Shown piece by piece: positions 25,614-33,922 of a stretch of 47,798 bases of DNA. Below the pieces are notes generated by a model. It was not told the origin of the DNA, made no database searches, and saw nothing but the letters and a program-made list of their open reading frames with translations. Within the stretch, counting starts at the first letter, position 1; each line of letters opens with the position of its first letter. The position numbers and the translations under genes are program-made. The stretch comes from an uncultured Pirellulaceae bacterium (GTDB taxonomy: Bacteria > Planctomycetota > Planctomycetia > Pirellulales > Pirellulaceae), in the NCBI GenBank assembly GCA_937981585.1, contig CALJOA010000001.1, forward strand, positions 1 to 47,798. The letters are read 5' to 3'.

Positions 25614-26714
25614 CTACTGCTCGAATTTCTTCGTTGCTTGGCCAGCGTTGAGGAAAGTACCAGTGTACATCTCGAATGGACCGACTTCGGTTTCCGAATC
25701 TGTATAGCCAGTATTTCCGAAACTCGCATTGGTGCCAACGGCAAAGCCGGGATTAATGAAGCCATCTCCGTTGACATCTTCGAGAGCCCTAACGCTACCA
25801 TCAGAAAATACAATGTTGACGGTCTTGTTGTGATAAGCAAACCAGTCTCTGGTGTCTTGAAGAACGACGTTCGCTAAACCGGGTTCGCCTTTGAGAGGAA
25901 AGTTGGCAACCTCAAAAACACTGCGAACAGACCCAGATTCAACAAGCAAAACAGCATCCGAACCGTTAGACATTGAAGGGCCATCGTTGAAGCTCTCTGC
26001 CGCTGGAGCACCGGCAACCAAACCAAGTCGCTCCGAAACCGTATTAGGAAGGATTCCATCTCCAGTTCCATCTGCCCCGACGTCACCCTGAGTCGCACAT
26101 CCGATAAATGGTACTGTGTTCGACGAAACGCTACCGGCGTCTAACTGCCGCAGCGTCAAAGGACCAGTACAATGCTGATTGGCACCTTTCCACCAATCCT
26201 TCAAACCGCCAACAGTTCGCCCTCCAACAAAAAGGGGCGCCGAACGAACCAGGTGCCAGCTCGTCGCGTAGTTCGTGTTGTAACCAGCTTCAGCGGTTTC
26301 TTGCAAGCTAAGCTTGAGCCCAACCGCCCGTCTGGCTGGAGGTGCTTTCGATTGGCCGGCGGGAACGTTTGACGAACCTAAATTCCACTTTTCCGATCCC
26401 AGGCAAATCGAAGAAGGGCAAAGTAATTGACCAGGAATGATATCTTGATCAACACAATCAGAAACCCACGAATAGCGATCGAACGCACCGTCACGAACGG
26501 TGTCAAAAGCTCCGGTGCAGAATTTTCCAGATGGAGTGTTTGAAGCTTTGGCGATCAACGCGATTCCGAACTGCCGAAGATTGCTTTTGCACTGTGTCGA
26601 TCTGGCCGCACCTCGAACTGCAGTCAACGCCGGAAACAGCAGCGCGATCAAGATGCCAATGATCGATATTACAACAAGCAGCTCCACCAATGTGAATGCC
26701 TTCCTCTTTGACAT
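25614..26714 (-). CDS. DUF1559 pseudopilin-like protein
   Basis: A 366-residue protein with a class III-type prepilin N-terminus: [20 protein letters not shown] then a hydrophobic helix. DUF1559 features follow: [20 protein letters not shown] and a C-terminal repeat of the [20 protein letters not shown] type with a calcium-loop-like DVNGDGF. The prepilin peptidase should cut after the short leader before FTLVELL. Planctomycetes have large families of these. They are thought to be secreted through a type II secretion-like route and to form cell-surface structures, though function is not settled. It is monocistronic with its own terminator (25556-25584). Confidence 0.92.
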   Translation of the reverse strand: MSKRKAFTLVELLVVISIIGILIALLFPALTAVRGAARSTQCKSNLRQFGIALIAKASNTPSGKFCTGAFDTVRDGAFDRYSWVSDCVDQDIIPGQLLCPSSICLGSEKWNLGSSNVPAGQSKAPPARRAVGLKLSLQETAEAGYNTNYATSWHLVRSAPLFVGGRTVGGLKDWWKGANQHCTGPLTLRQLDAGSVSSNTVPFIGCATQGDVGADGTGDGILPNTVSERLGLVAGAPAAESFNDGPSMSNGSDAVLLVESGSVRSVFEVANFPLKGEPGLANVVLQDTRDWFAYHNKTVNIVFSDGSVRALEDVNGDGFINPGFAVGTNASFGNTGYTDSETEVGPFEMYTGTFLNAGQATKKFEQ

Positions 26715-26925
26715 TTGTCGTTCCTTATGAGAGATAACTGAGCAAAGCTCAAACGGCTTTGTAATGTGCAGAGGTTATCTTTGAATGTTTAAGATTCGAT
26801 TAAGCGAATGTTTAGATTGGAAGAATGTTTGTTGAAGAACTGCTAACGAATTCTTCTTCAACACTTCATCTGATTCACACGAAAAACTCTCGATATATCT
26901 ATAGAATCCGGCTGTCCTAATTTCC

Positions 26926-27037
26926 GAGGCTGTGAATTTTTTGGCGTCATGCCTCAACAACATCAGCCGTTTGGCGCTAGTCGCGGTTAAGGGGGCAACT
27001 GTGGCTAGCGCCAAAATGGCTCGTAGAATTACAACCA
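26926..27037. repeat. Nested inverted-repeat element, second copy, reversed
   Basis: The copy starts GAGGCTGTGAATTTT and ends with AATTACAACC. The inner arms AGCCGTTTGGCGCTAGTCGC (from 26974, running to GGTT) and AACTGTGGCTAGCGCCAAAA (from 26997, running to TGGCT) pair. Relative to the copy at 25391-25506 it lies in the opposite orientation, as AACAACATCAGCCGTTT shows. Its right end is more eroded. Confidence 0.75.
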
Positions 27038-27059
27038 TTTCCTATGTCGGCCCTTACTT

Positions 27060-27101
27060 CCCGGTCTCGTCTCCCCGGTCTCGTCTCCCCAGTCTCGTCT
27101 C
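27060..27101. repeat. Three 14-bp direct repeats upstream of a DUF1559 gene
   Basis: CCCGGTCTCGTCTC occurs twice and CCCAGTCTCGTCTC once, back to back, 25 bases before the ATG at 27126. The position between the palindromic element and the gene suggests a regulatory or slippage-prone tract in the 5' untranslated region. Confidence 0.85.
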
Positions 27102-27125
27102 TTAACAGAATCGTTTGGCAAACCA

Positions 27126-28103
27126 ATGTTCAAAACCAGTAAATCCATTAAGTCCGATGCTGCTCCGGTTGCTGATGGCCTTTTTTCTCCCCCTCTTCGA
27201 TCGGCGTTCACACTGGTCGAATTGCTCGCAGTGATCGCGATTATTGGAATCCTTGTCGGGCTGACGTTTCTCGCAGCTCAAGCAGTTCGTCAGTCTGCGC
27301 GGCGGGCACTTTGCTCTTCAAACGTTCGGCAGCTCATGACCGCCACGCTCAACTACGAATCCAGCGCGGGTGCGTTTCCGGCCGCCGACAACGGCAATGG
27401 AGGGAGTTTCGTAGTTTCTCTGTTAAGCTACATCGAACAAAGCGCTTTGGATCGACAAGCCCAAGAAAGACTAGCCCCTGGTAAAACCTATCAGGACCGC
27501 TGGCTTGGCCTTTCCAACAAGTCCGTCGAAGTCTTGATTTGCCCGGCAACGGCACCGGCTGACAATGAAACGGAGCTGGAGTTTCACGGTAAGTTCACCT
27601 CTCATTACTTTGGGGTTGCCGGACCGGCTATCGATGACTTGAACGATCTGGCCCGCTATCGAGTGTTGACGCCAACTTCGGCCGACGGTCCGATTGGACT
27701 ACAAGGACTTTTTTCGCCAACGGCGCGAGGATCCTATAAACCTCGCCGCCATCGGGATGTCACCGATGGAACATCCAACACGCTGGCGTTTGGCGAAATC
27801 GCCGGCACTCCTCCTCGAACTTACAAAACTTCTCCTGATCGGGGCGGTTGGGCTTACGGGGCGGACTACAATTCTTCTGGCGTGGTGATCAAGACGTACA
27901 GCAGCAAGACGATTTCCAAACCCATCAATTTGCCGAACTCATCGTTCAACGACATTCCGTTTCGCAGCAACCACCCCGACGGGGTTCAATTTGCTCTGAT
28001 CGACGGTTCCACTCACTTTATTGAAGACGAAGTCGATTTTTATATCTTCAAAGCGATGTCCACCGTCAATGGTCAAGAAGCGATCTCTGCAACGACGTAT
28101 TAA
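27126..28103 (+). CDS. DUF1559 pseudopilin-like protein
   Basis: A 325-residue protein with a prepilin N-terminus, here preceded by a longer leader of about 26 residues (MFKTSKSIKSDAAPVADGLF, then SPPLRS). The segment [20 protein letters not shown] then forms the membrane helix. DUF1559 features follow: AVRQSARRALCSSNVRQLMT, VTDGTSNTLAFGEIAGTPPR and the late HPDGVQFALIDGSTHFIEDE. It is divergent in sequence from the neighbour at 25614-26714 and transcribed in the other direction, so it is not a recent tandem copy. The role is inferred from the family: secreted or surface protein. Confidence 0.9.
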   Translation: MFKTSKSIKSDAAPVADGLFSPPLRSAFTLVELLAVIAIIGILVGLTFLAAQAVRQSARRALCSSNVRQLMTATLNYESSAGAFPAADNGNGGSFVVSLLSYIEQSALDRQAQERLAPGKTYQDRWLGLSNKSVEVLICPATAPADNETELEFHGKFTSHYFGVAGPAIDDLNDLARYRVLTPTSADGPIGLQGLFSPTARGSYKPRRHRDVTDGTSNTLAFGEIAGTPPRTYKTSPDRGGWAYGADYNSSGVVIKTYSSKTISKPINLPNSSFNDIPFRSNHPDGVQFALIDGSTHFIEDEVDFYIFKAMSTVNGQEAISATTY

Positions 28104-28160
28104 GTATGTGACCGGGGCACCTACGGCTGGTCAGGTGCGATAGGTAGCTCCCTTTAAAAG

Positions 28161-28257
28161 GAACACTAATAGGCACTAATCTTCACTAATTAGGTGCCGG
28201 GGCGTTAGCTACTTTTTGGACTTGGGAATTAGTGTCAATTACCGAGGATTAGTGTTC
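28161..28257. repeat. 97-bp inverted-repeat element, copy 2
   Basis: The left end GAACACTAATAGGCACTAAT then CTTCACTAAT is almost the same as the reverse complement of the right end of copy 1. The right end reads GGAATTAGTGTCAATTACCG then AGGATTAGTGTTC. The length of 97 bp is identical to copy 1 at 24716-24812 although the middles differ. The rest of the 28104-28514 gap shows no gene. Confidence 0.75.
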
Positions 28258-28514
28258 TTTTCTTTGCCGCGCTGGTCGACTGTTAACGATTTTCGCTCGC
28301 CAAAGCCAGACGCAGCAAGCCTCTAACGGTGTCCACGCCCAACTGCCGGCTGAAATCAAGCCCTCGGCTGCGACAGACTCTAACCTCGGCTAGCGAAAAC
28401 GCGGCATCGCCCTAAAATCGGTGCTCCAGGCCGCGATTGAGATTGATTTGAATCGCGAGTATCGGCGAAGCTATCAAGCCACGTAAAACAGTTGGACGGG
28501 ACAAGGTTGAGAAA

Positions 28515-29954
28515 TTGAAAACTGAGAAACCGCTTCAGGATGCCCGCACGAAAACGGTCGCCACTGTTGGCCCGGCTTGTGCTACCAAGGCGACGTTGGT
28601 CGAGCTTCTCAAAGCCGGAGCTGACGTTTTTCGAATCAACATGGCACATGGTGGCCGGAAAGCACACGAAACGGCGATCTCCAATATCCGAGCGGCAGCC
28701 GAAGAAACGGGGTTTCCCGCTGGCATCCTGATTGACCTAGCGGGCCCAAAAATCCGACTTGGTCAACTGACTCAGGATCCGCTTAAAATCCGCAACGGAC
28801 AACAAGTCCGGTTTGTGCGAGGCGTCGAATCAAAAACCGATGACCAGCTAACCTGCAATTATGAAAGCCTGATCGACGAAGTCACGGTAGGCGAAGACAT
28901 CGTTTTGGCCGACGGCCAAGCACGTTTAGAAGTCACCGACAAAACCCCAGACACCTTGGTTTGCAATGTTGTCGATGGCGGCAAGATCCGCTCTCGGCAA
29001 GGCGTCAATCTGCCGGGAACCAACCTGAGCGTTCCCGCCTTGGGTGAGGTCGATGTCGACAATGCAATCTGGGCGGCGGGGCAGGGCGTTGAGTTTGTCA
29101 GTTTGAGCTTCGTTCGCAACGCCAAAGAAGTCGATCAACTCAAACAACTACTGGCTGACAACAACAGCTCGGCATTGGTGATCGCAAAAATCGAAAAGGC
29201 AGAAGCCCTGGATCAACTTGACTCGATCGTCCAAACGGCTGGCGGAGTAATGGTTGCCCGTGGCGATCTGGGAGTCGAGATTCCAATCGAACAGACTCCT
29301 GCAGCGCAAAAAAGAATCATCAAAAAGTGTTTGCAGTACCGTAAACCGGTTATCGTTGCGACCCAAATGCTCGAGAGCATGCACACCTCCAAACAACCGA
29401 CTCGCGCCGAGGTGACCGATGTTGCCAATGCAATCCTCGATGGTGCCGACGCGTGTATGCTCTCAGGTGAAACTGCGATCGGTGAGTATCCGGTCGAAGC
29501 CGTTTCGATGATGAACAAGATCATGGGCGAAACTGAAAAAGCATTCGCATCTCGCAACTCACGAATGACGGCTCACTCAGAAGCCACCGGTTGGGAGATC
29601 TCCGATGCAGTGATCTTTGGTTCGGCACAAATTGCCCGACGAGTCGAAGCCTGCATGGTTGTGATCGCGAGCACGGGTTCCAAAACTGCTTTGCTCAAAT
29701 CCAAACAACGCGACTACGTTCCAACGGTTTGCATTACAGATGACATCAGTTCATTTCGGGCAATGTCACTGTTCTGGGGGGTCATCCCGGTGATGTGCCC
29801 AACGCCAATCGAGGAAACAAGATTGCGAACCTTCGTTAACAACTGGGCCAAGGACTTTACCGAGCTCAAATCGGGTGCTCCGTTCATCATCATTACCGAC
29901 ACCGAAGTCCTTCCCGGAATCCACGATTCAGTGCTGGTTGCAAAAATCGACTGA
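28515..29954 (+). CDS. pyk: Pyruvate kinase
   Basis: Pyruvate kinase makes ATP and pyruvate from phosphoenolpyruvate at the end of glycolysis. The 479-residue product has the N-terminal KTVATVGPACATKATLVELL, the substrate/metal region RINMAHGG, the active-site signature IAKIEKAEALDQLDSIVQTA, then GGVMVARGDLGVEIP, and AEVTDVANAILDGADACMLS followed by GETAIGEYPVEAV. The C-terminal regulatory domain is normal. The start is TTG at 28515 with AAGG at 28503-28506. It is a single gene with no glycolytic neighbours. Confidence 0.97.
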   Translation: MKTEKPLQDARTKTVATVGPACATKATLVELLKAGADVFRINMAHGGRKAHETAISNIRAAAEETGFPAGILIDLAGPKIRLGQLTQDPLKIRNGQQVRFVRGVESKTDDQLTCNYESLIDEVTVGEDIVLADGQARLEVTDKTPDTLVCNVVDGGKIRSRQGVNLPGTNLSVPALGEVDVDNAIWAAGQGVEFVSLSFVRNAKEVDQLKQLLADNNSSALVIAKIEKAEALDQLDSIVQTAGGVMVARGDLGVEIPIEQTPAAQKRIIKKCLQYRKPVIVATQMLESMHTSKQPTRAEVTDVANAILDGADACMLSGETAIGEYPVEAVSMMNKIMGETEKAFASRNSRMTAHSEATGWEISDAVIFGSAQIARRVEACMVVIASTGSKTALLKSKQRDYVPTVCITDDISSFRAMSLFWGVIPVMCPTPIEETRLRTFVNNWAKDFTELKSGAPFIIITDTEVLPGIHDSVLVAKID

Positions 29955-30048
29955 TCAACCGTTTAGATGCGTGCCTCGATCAAATTCGAACGTTCGCTGC
30001 TGATCGGTCTCGACGAAGCATAGCCCAACGACTTAAGCCGTCTGGTTT

Positions 30049-30114
30049 AGGTTGTGATTTTATTAGCCGTTTGGGCGATGTTGTTAAGAAATGTTTTGAA
30101 AAAATCACAGCCTC
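30049..30114. repeat. Nested inverted-repeat element, core-deleted copy
   Basis: AGGTTGTGATTTTATTAGCC then GTTTGGGCGATGTTGT runs directly into AATGTTTTGAAAAAATCACA then GCCTC. Compared with 25391-25506 the whole inner hairpin after the first arm is missing. The deletion joins two GAT trinucleotides, which suggests slippage across the hairpin. Confidence 0.75.
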
Positions 30115-30146
30115 GTTGAGATGAACTACCGGCCATAAGCCCAAAC

Positions 30147-30176
30147 AAAAAAGGCTTGCCCAATCAAGGACAAGCC
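30147..30176 (-). terminator. Terminator-like hairpin on the minus strand
   Basis: On the minus strand, GGCTTGTCC-TTGATT-GGGCAAGCC forms a 9-bp stem with one G-U pair, then six T residues (30152-30147). The nearest recognised minus-strand gene (30688-31131) ends 510 bases upstream of it, so either its transcript has a very long tail or an unrecognised small RNA or gene lies between. Confidence 0.75.
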
Positions 30177-30587
30177 ATTTTGCAAGCGGTGAAAAACTGG
30201 CGTTCGCTACGTACTGAGTTAGCTTTGTTTCATCGTCTGGATGATATGCCTTAGGTTCACCGCAAAAATCTCAGGGAGAGTTTTGGGAGAGCTTGCGTTC
30301 ACAACGCATCTGTAGCTAAAGCAGTTGCTGTGCCAATCGAGCTGAAACCTCTAATTGGAATCCTCAAGAGCCCATTGCTTTCTGCACTCATTATCACCGC
30401 GACTAACAAATATCGGGCCAAATGAACGCCGCATAAGATATCACAAAGATTCCGATAGCTTGCCAGCACTTGCGCTGATGAATGCTCCACTTTGGAAATG
30501 CACAACTTACCGTGTAATCGTTACACGGTTTTGGGTTCGCTCCGATAACTAATGGTTCGTCAAAGCTAAAATGCATAGTTCGAAGTC

Positions 30588-30619
30588 CCGCCTTCAGGCG
30601 GAATTCCGGCTAAAGCCGG
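30588..30619. repeat. Double hairpin (REP-like)
   Basis: CCGCCT-TC-AGGCGG (30588-30601) and CCGGCT-AA-AGCCGG (30606-30619) are two perfect hairpins 4 bases apart. The motif is typical of dispersed palindromic intergenic repeats; copies elsewhere cannot be checked here. Confidence 0.7.
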
Positions 30620-30687
30620 TACTACAAACCAGTCAATTCAGCTTGGCCAGGCCAAGACATCGCACTCTACCATGGTCCTAAGCCTGG

Positions 30688-31131
30688 CTATTGAGATTCG
30701 TCAACCGCTCGCAGCAGGCTGACCGAAATTGCTTTGAACACTAAATCCTGTTCGTCAAAGACACGATCTTCGGCTTGGGCCCAAAACAGAAAAAGGTTTT
30801 CCGACGTCTCCACGATCTGCAACTCGGCTCGAATGAGAAAATCCAAACAGTAAAACATGGCTTCAACACCCGCCCCTTCGGTCCCACCAAAATCGGCTGT
30901 AGCGGGTGCGACTTCCAGGTCTTCGTAAGTCTCCTGAAGTGAAGCCAACGTCTCCTTGAGTACTACATCACGATCGGTATCGGCGGGGTAGACGTGAACC
31001 GCCCAAGTGCAACTTCCGTCTGGCGTCTCCAACGTAATGACGTGCGGAGAATCAGAATCTGATTCATCGATCAACCGCCAGTTCTCCGGGTAGAGAAACT
31101 TCAATCCAAGCTTGTCGTAAACTGCCGTCAT
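30688..31131 (-). CDS. Hypothetical protein, PsbP/DUF1795-like fold suspected
   Basis: A 147-residue protein without signal peptide or membrane segment. The opening (KLGLKFLYPENWRLIDESDS) resembles the 'FSFYYPENWKV' start of PsbP-like and DUF1795 proteins. A beta-rich body follows (HVITLETPDGSCTWAVHVYP) and a C-terminal strand-helix pattern (LFLFWAQAEDRVFDEQDLVF). Such proteins are small beta-sandwich modules of unclear job. It is transcribed alone. The family link is a fold-level guess. Confidence 0.72.
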   Translation of the reverse strand: MTAVYDKLGLKFLYPENWRLIDESDSDSPHVITLETPDGSCTWAVHVYPADTDRDVVLKETLASLQETYEDLEVAPATADFGGTEGAGVEAMFYCLDFLIRAELQIVETSENLFLFWAQAEDRVFDEQDLVFKAISVSLLRAVDESQ

Positions 31132-31469
31132 CGTTTTGCTGCGTCTCCATTTTTTCCATGAACTGCTAGCGAACCCTCAACCGCCTTGATCAGAACGGCT
31201 CGCCTTTTGAACCAGAACAACAGTTATACCGGTTTCGGATTGCTTTGTAATTGACGTTGGCACTCACGCGAGAAAAACCGAACGATCTGGCTTTGGTTCG
31301 GTCTCGTTGCTACTCTCTGGCTCGAAATTCTTGATTGTTGACTGTTGGCGAAAGACTGATTCGAGTCTTGAACCATCAGTCTGCGCCTCGCTCCAGGACC
31401 AATTGATTGCCGGCTTCAGTCCCTCAAACACCGATCGACGATTCGACTGCCTCAGACTCGCCATTGTAT
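31132..31469. other. Intergenic stretch, no gene seen
   Basis: About 340 bases between divergent genes. I see no RNA gene, terminator or repeat; it should hold the divergent promoters. Part of it may belong to the next gene because that start is uncertain. Confidence 0.35.
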
Positions 31470-32435
31470 GTGCGCAGGCTGTGCAAGTTTGATCGACAGA
31501 GCTTGATGTTGTTTGGAGTGGTTTGGTTTTTATTGCTCGCCGGTTGCCAGACGTTTCATCCATTCGCGCAGAAAACCCGAGAGAAGATTTCATCAGCTCG
31601 GCAGTGGGCCAACAATGGCTTGGTCGCTTTCCAAGAGGGGCAACTTGATCAGGCGAAGGGTCTGTTCTCCCGTGCTTCGGAGCAAAGCCCCAACGACTAT
31701 AAAATTCGCGCCAATCTGGCTCGAACATTGCACCAAAGCGGTGATCGCGACCAAGCGATCGCCGAGATGTCCCGAGCGGTCGCACTTTCCCGCAACGATC
31801 CCAGAATGCTGGTCACTCTTGGTCAGATGTACCTCGACAACCGCCAACCCGACCAGGCGCGGCAACAAATTGAACTAGCCCTGACGTCGAATCATCGTTT
31901 CGCTCCCGCCTGGGAGCTGAGCGGCAGGATTGCGAAATCAAAAGGCGATTTCAATACCGCGCTGGCGGACTTTCAAAAGTCGCTTGGTTACGCTCCGGAT
32001 GTTTCGAGTGTTCAACTCCAAATCGTTGACACTTACCAAGCCATGGGCGAACCACTGCGTGCGCTTTCCGCGGTAGAACAAATACTGAGTAAGCAGCCGC
32101 TCGACCAACAACCCGAGTCAACTCTAATCGCCAAGAGCGCTGCCCTGATTGAGCTCAAGCAATTTAGCCCGGCGATTGATTTACTGCACGCCGCCAGCCA
32201 GAGACCTGGTGCATCAAGCGACGTGTTCTTAAGACTCGGGCATGCACAGCTTTCGGCCGGTGATACAACGGCGACCCGAGCCACTATCGCCCGTGGTCAG
32301 CAGGCGTTCCCGCATCTCCCGGTTTTTGAACAACTTACCCAAGCCCTTTCTCAAGCAGCTCAAACAATGCCAACCGAAGCACAACAGCCGGCTATGGTTG
32401 CGGGCGATATTGCTACCCGAGACTTGCTCAGATAG
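31470..32435 (+). CDS. TPR-repeat lipoprotein
   Basis: The protein has a lipoprotein signal (SLMLFGVVWFLLLAGC) and five or more tetratricopeptide-like repeats, for example ANNGLVAFQEGQLDQAKGLF, ARTLHQSGDRDQAIAEMSRA, GQMYLDNRQPDQARQQIELA and SGRIAKSKGDFNTALADFQK. TPR lipoproteins act as scaffolds in envelope complexes, but no partner is encoded nearby. The start is uncertain: GTG at 31470 gives a basic n-region (RRLCKFDRQ) and is preferred, ATG at 31506 is possible, and the frame is open to 31407. No clear ribosome site helps to decide. Confidence 0.85.
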   Translation: MRRLCKFDRQSLMLFGVVWFLLLAGCQTFHPFAQKTREKISSARQWANNGLVAFQEGQLDQAKGLFSRASEQSPNDYKIRANLARTLHQSGDRDQAIAEMSRAVALSRNDPRMLVTLGQMYLDNRQPDQARQQIELALTSNHRFAPAWELSGRIAKSKGDFNTALADFQKSLGYAPDVSSVQLQIVDTYQAMGEPLRALSAVEQILSKQPLDQQPESTLIAKSAALIELKQFSPAIDLLHAASQRPGASSDVFLRLGHAQLSAGDTTATRATIARGQQAFPHLPVFEQLTQALSQAAQTMPTEAQQPAMVAGDIATRDLLR

Positions 32436-32607
32436 TGAGTATCTAAGTGCGATAACCGATGCAATCCTTACAGACTTGTCTCCAATCTTGGATTAGCCGG
32501 TTGATCAGGGAGTCGTTTGGGGCCTCGACAGCCCACTGCCGATGAATTGAAAGTTAACGATTCACTTGCGCAACCAGAGTTGCGGCTTATGACTATTGGA
32601 GATTTTT

Positions 32608-32865
32608 ATGTCAACTGACAACCGAACCTTTGGTTCCAACCAAGACCTTGACGCTGCCGCTTTTGTTGACAGACGTGGCAGGTCGGGAGCAGAAGCAAGT
32701 CCCAGTAAGGAGCGGCGACAATTTTCTGACGGTCGAGAAAACCTCTCTCCCGAGGCGGCCGAGCTCGCCAACGCGGTGGATCAATACAAAATGGCCAACC
32801 GCCGAAAGTATGTGAGCTACGAGGAAGTGCTTACCGTCATCAAGAGCCTTGGCTATTCGAAGTAG
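32608..32865 (+). CDS. Small hydrophilic hypothetical protein
   Basis: An 85-residue protein without hydrophobic segments. It has a disordered, charged N-terminal half (DRRGRSGAEASPSKERRQFS) and a helical C-terminus (LSPEAAELANAVDQYKMANR, then RKYVSYEEVLTVIKSLGYSK). The ending resembles short planctomycete proteins of unknown function. The ATG at 32608 is chosen over an in-frame upstream ATG because GGAG at 32598-32601 sits at the right distance. Its own transcript is likely. Confidence 0.75.
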   Translation: MSTDNRTFGSNQDLDAAAFVDRRGRSGAEASPSKERRQFSDGRENLSPEAAELANAVDQYKMANRRKYVSYEEVLTVIKSLGYSK

Positions 32866-32941
32866 ATCTGTTGGCAGATTTATCAAACGCGGGTTGGCTG
32901 GACAGAGCCACGTTCACAACCTGTCTGTCCAGTCCGGCCAT

Positions 32942-33922
32942 TCATCGCTGCAACGAGCCCAGCGGACCATTGAGGAGTGGGTCGGTTAGCTGATCGATAA
33001 AAAGCAATCCAACCGTTTGGCCAGACAAACCGACGACTCGCCGGACCGTCTCCCGTTCCGATTGCATCTGCATAATCGTCTCGCCAAACAACTCGCTGCG
33101 TTTGACATCATCAAATTCTCGGAGCAAGTCTCGAGGCGTCTCGTCGGTTTTGGAAATCAGCAGATCCACTGTCCGGACATAGCCGACGAAATTACTTTTT
33201 ACTCCGTCATACAAAACGATATCTGAATACCGCTTGTTGCGTGCGAACTTCAGCGCTTCTTCACGCGTGGAGTCGATACTGATCGATTTGACTTCTGAAC
33301 GAGGCGTGCAAAACCCATCAACTCGCTTCGAAGCCACGACAAAGAAGCTTTGTCCCAGATGTCTCTGAGTCGGGTGGAGGATTCCGGCTTCCAAGCCGTC
33401 TTCGAGAACCTGCTGGAGTTCTTTACGAGCCAAAATCAAACGGACCTTTTCAGGTGACTCACCGAGAATCCGTTTCAACAGCCGCCCCATTCCCCACAAC
33501 ACCGCTGCAACCGGTGCAAACAAACACGTGAAAAACAGGAATACCGGAGCGGCCAATCGAAGCAGGTAATTGGGAGCTTGGTAACACAGGTTCTTCGGGA
33601 GCAACTCGCCATAAACGAATAGCAATGGCGACATCAAAATCGGGGCCAGCATCTCGGCGGACGTTGAATGGGTCAGATGCTGGGCAATCAACACAATGGC
33701 CAGACTGGTCAAATAGTTGGCTACGTTGTTCCCAATAAGCGTCGTTGCAACAAACAGCGTTGGGTTATTGATCAGCTTAAGCAGGTACTGCGAAACGCGA
33801 TCTCCATCGAGCCCCGCCATGACAACTCGAACACGACTGGCTCGGTAAAATCCGGTTTCGGATCCACTAAAAAAAGCGCTCAAAAAGATCCCGATCGCAA
33901 GCAGTGCAGAGGCGATGATCAT
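32942..33922 (-). CDS. CNNM/DUF21-domain membrane protein with CBS domains
   Basis: A 326-residue protein with a DUF21 (CNNM) membrane domain at about residues 1-180, including FFSGSETGFYRASRVRVVMA and LPKNLCYQAPNYLLRLAAPV, and a cytoplasmic CBS-pair region (VDGFCTPRSEVKSISIDSTR, then DIVLYDGVKSNFVGYVRTVD). It lacks the CorC_HlyC domain seen in the next gene. The family moves or senses divalent cations such as magnesium. The start overlaps the stop of the upstream paralog by 4 bases, so the two may form a heteromeric pair. Confidence 0.9.
   Translation of the reverse strand: MIIASALLAIGIFLSAFFSGSETGFYRASRVRVVMAGLDGDRVSQYLLKLINNPTLFVATTLIGNNVANYLTSLAIVLIAQHLTHSTSAEMLAPILMSPLLFVYGELLPKNLCYQAPNYLLRLAAPVFLFFTCLFAPVAAVLWGMGRLLKRILGESPEKVRLILARKELQQVLEDGLEAGILHPTQRHLGQSFFVVASKRVDGFCTPRSEVKSISIDSTREEALKFARNKRYSDIVLYDGVKSNFVGYVRTVDLLISKTDETPRDLLREFDDVKRSELFGETIMQMQSERETVRRVVGLSGQTVGLLFIDQLTDPLLNGPLGSLQR

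Larger units (their letters stand above)
29955..30687. other. Gene-poor stretch holding several small palindromes
   Basis: More than 700 bases without a convincing gene. It holds a deleted copy of the nested element (30049-30114), a terminator-like hairpin reading on the minus strand (30147-30176) and a double hairpin (30588-30619). A 68-codon minus-strand frame at 30299-30505 shows no family signature and is not called. Confidence 0.5.

Noticed and set aside
30299-30505. 68-codon minus-strand frame
   Set aside because: No ribosome site, signal or family similarity; composition does not look like the neighbouring genes.
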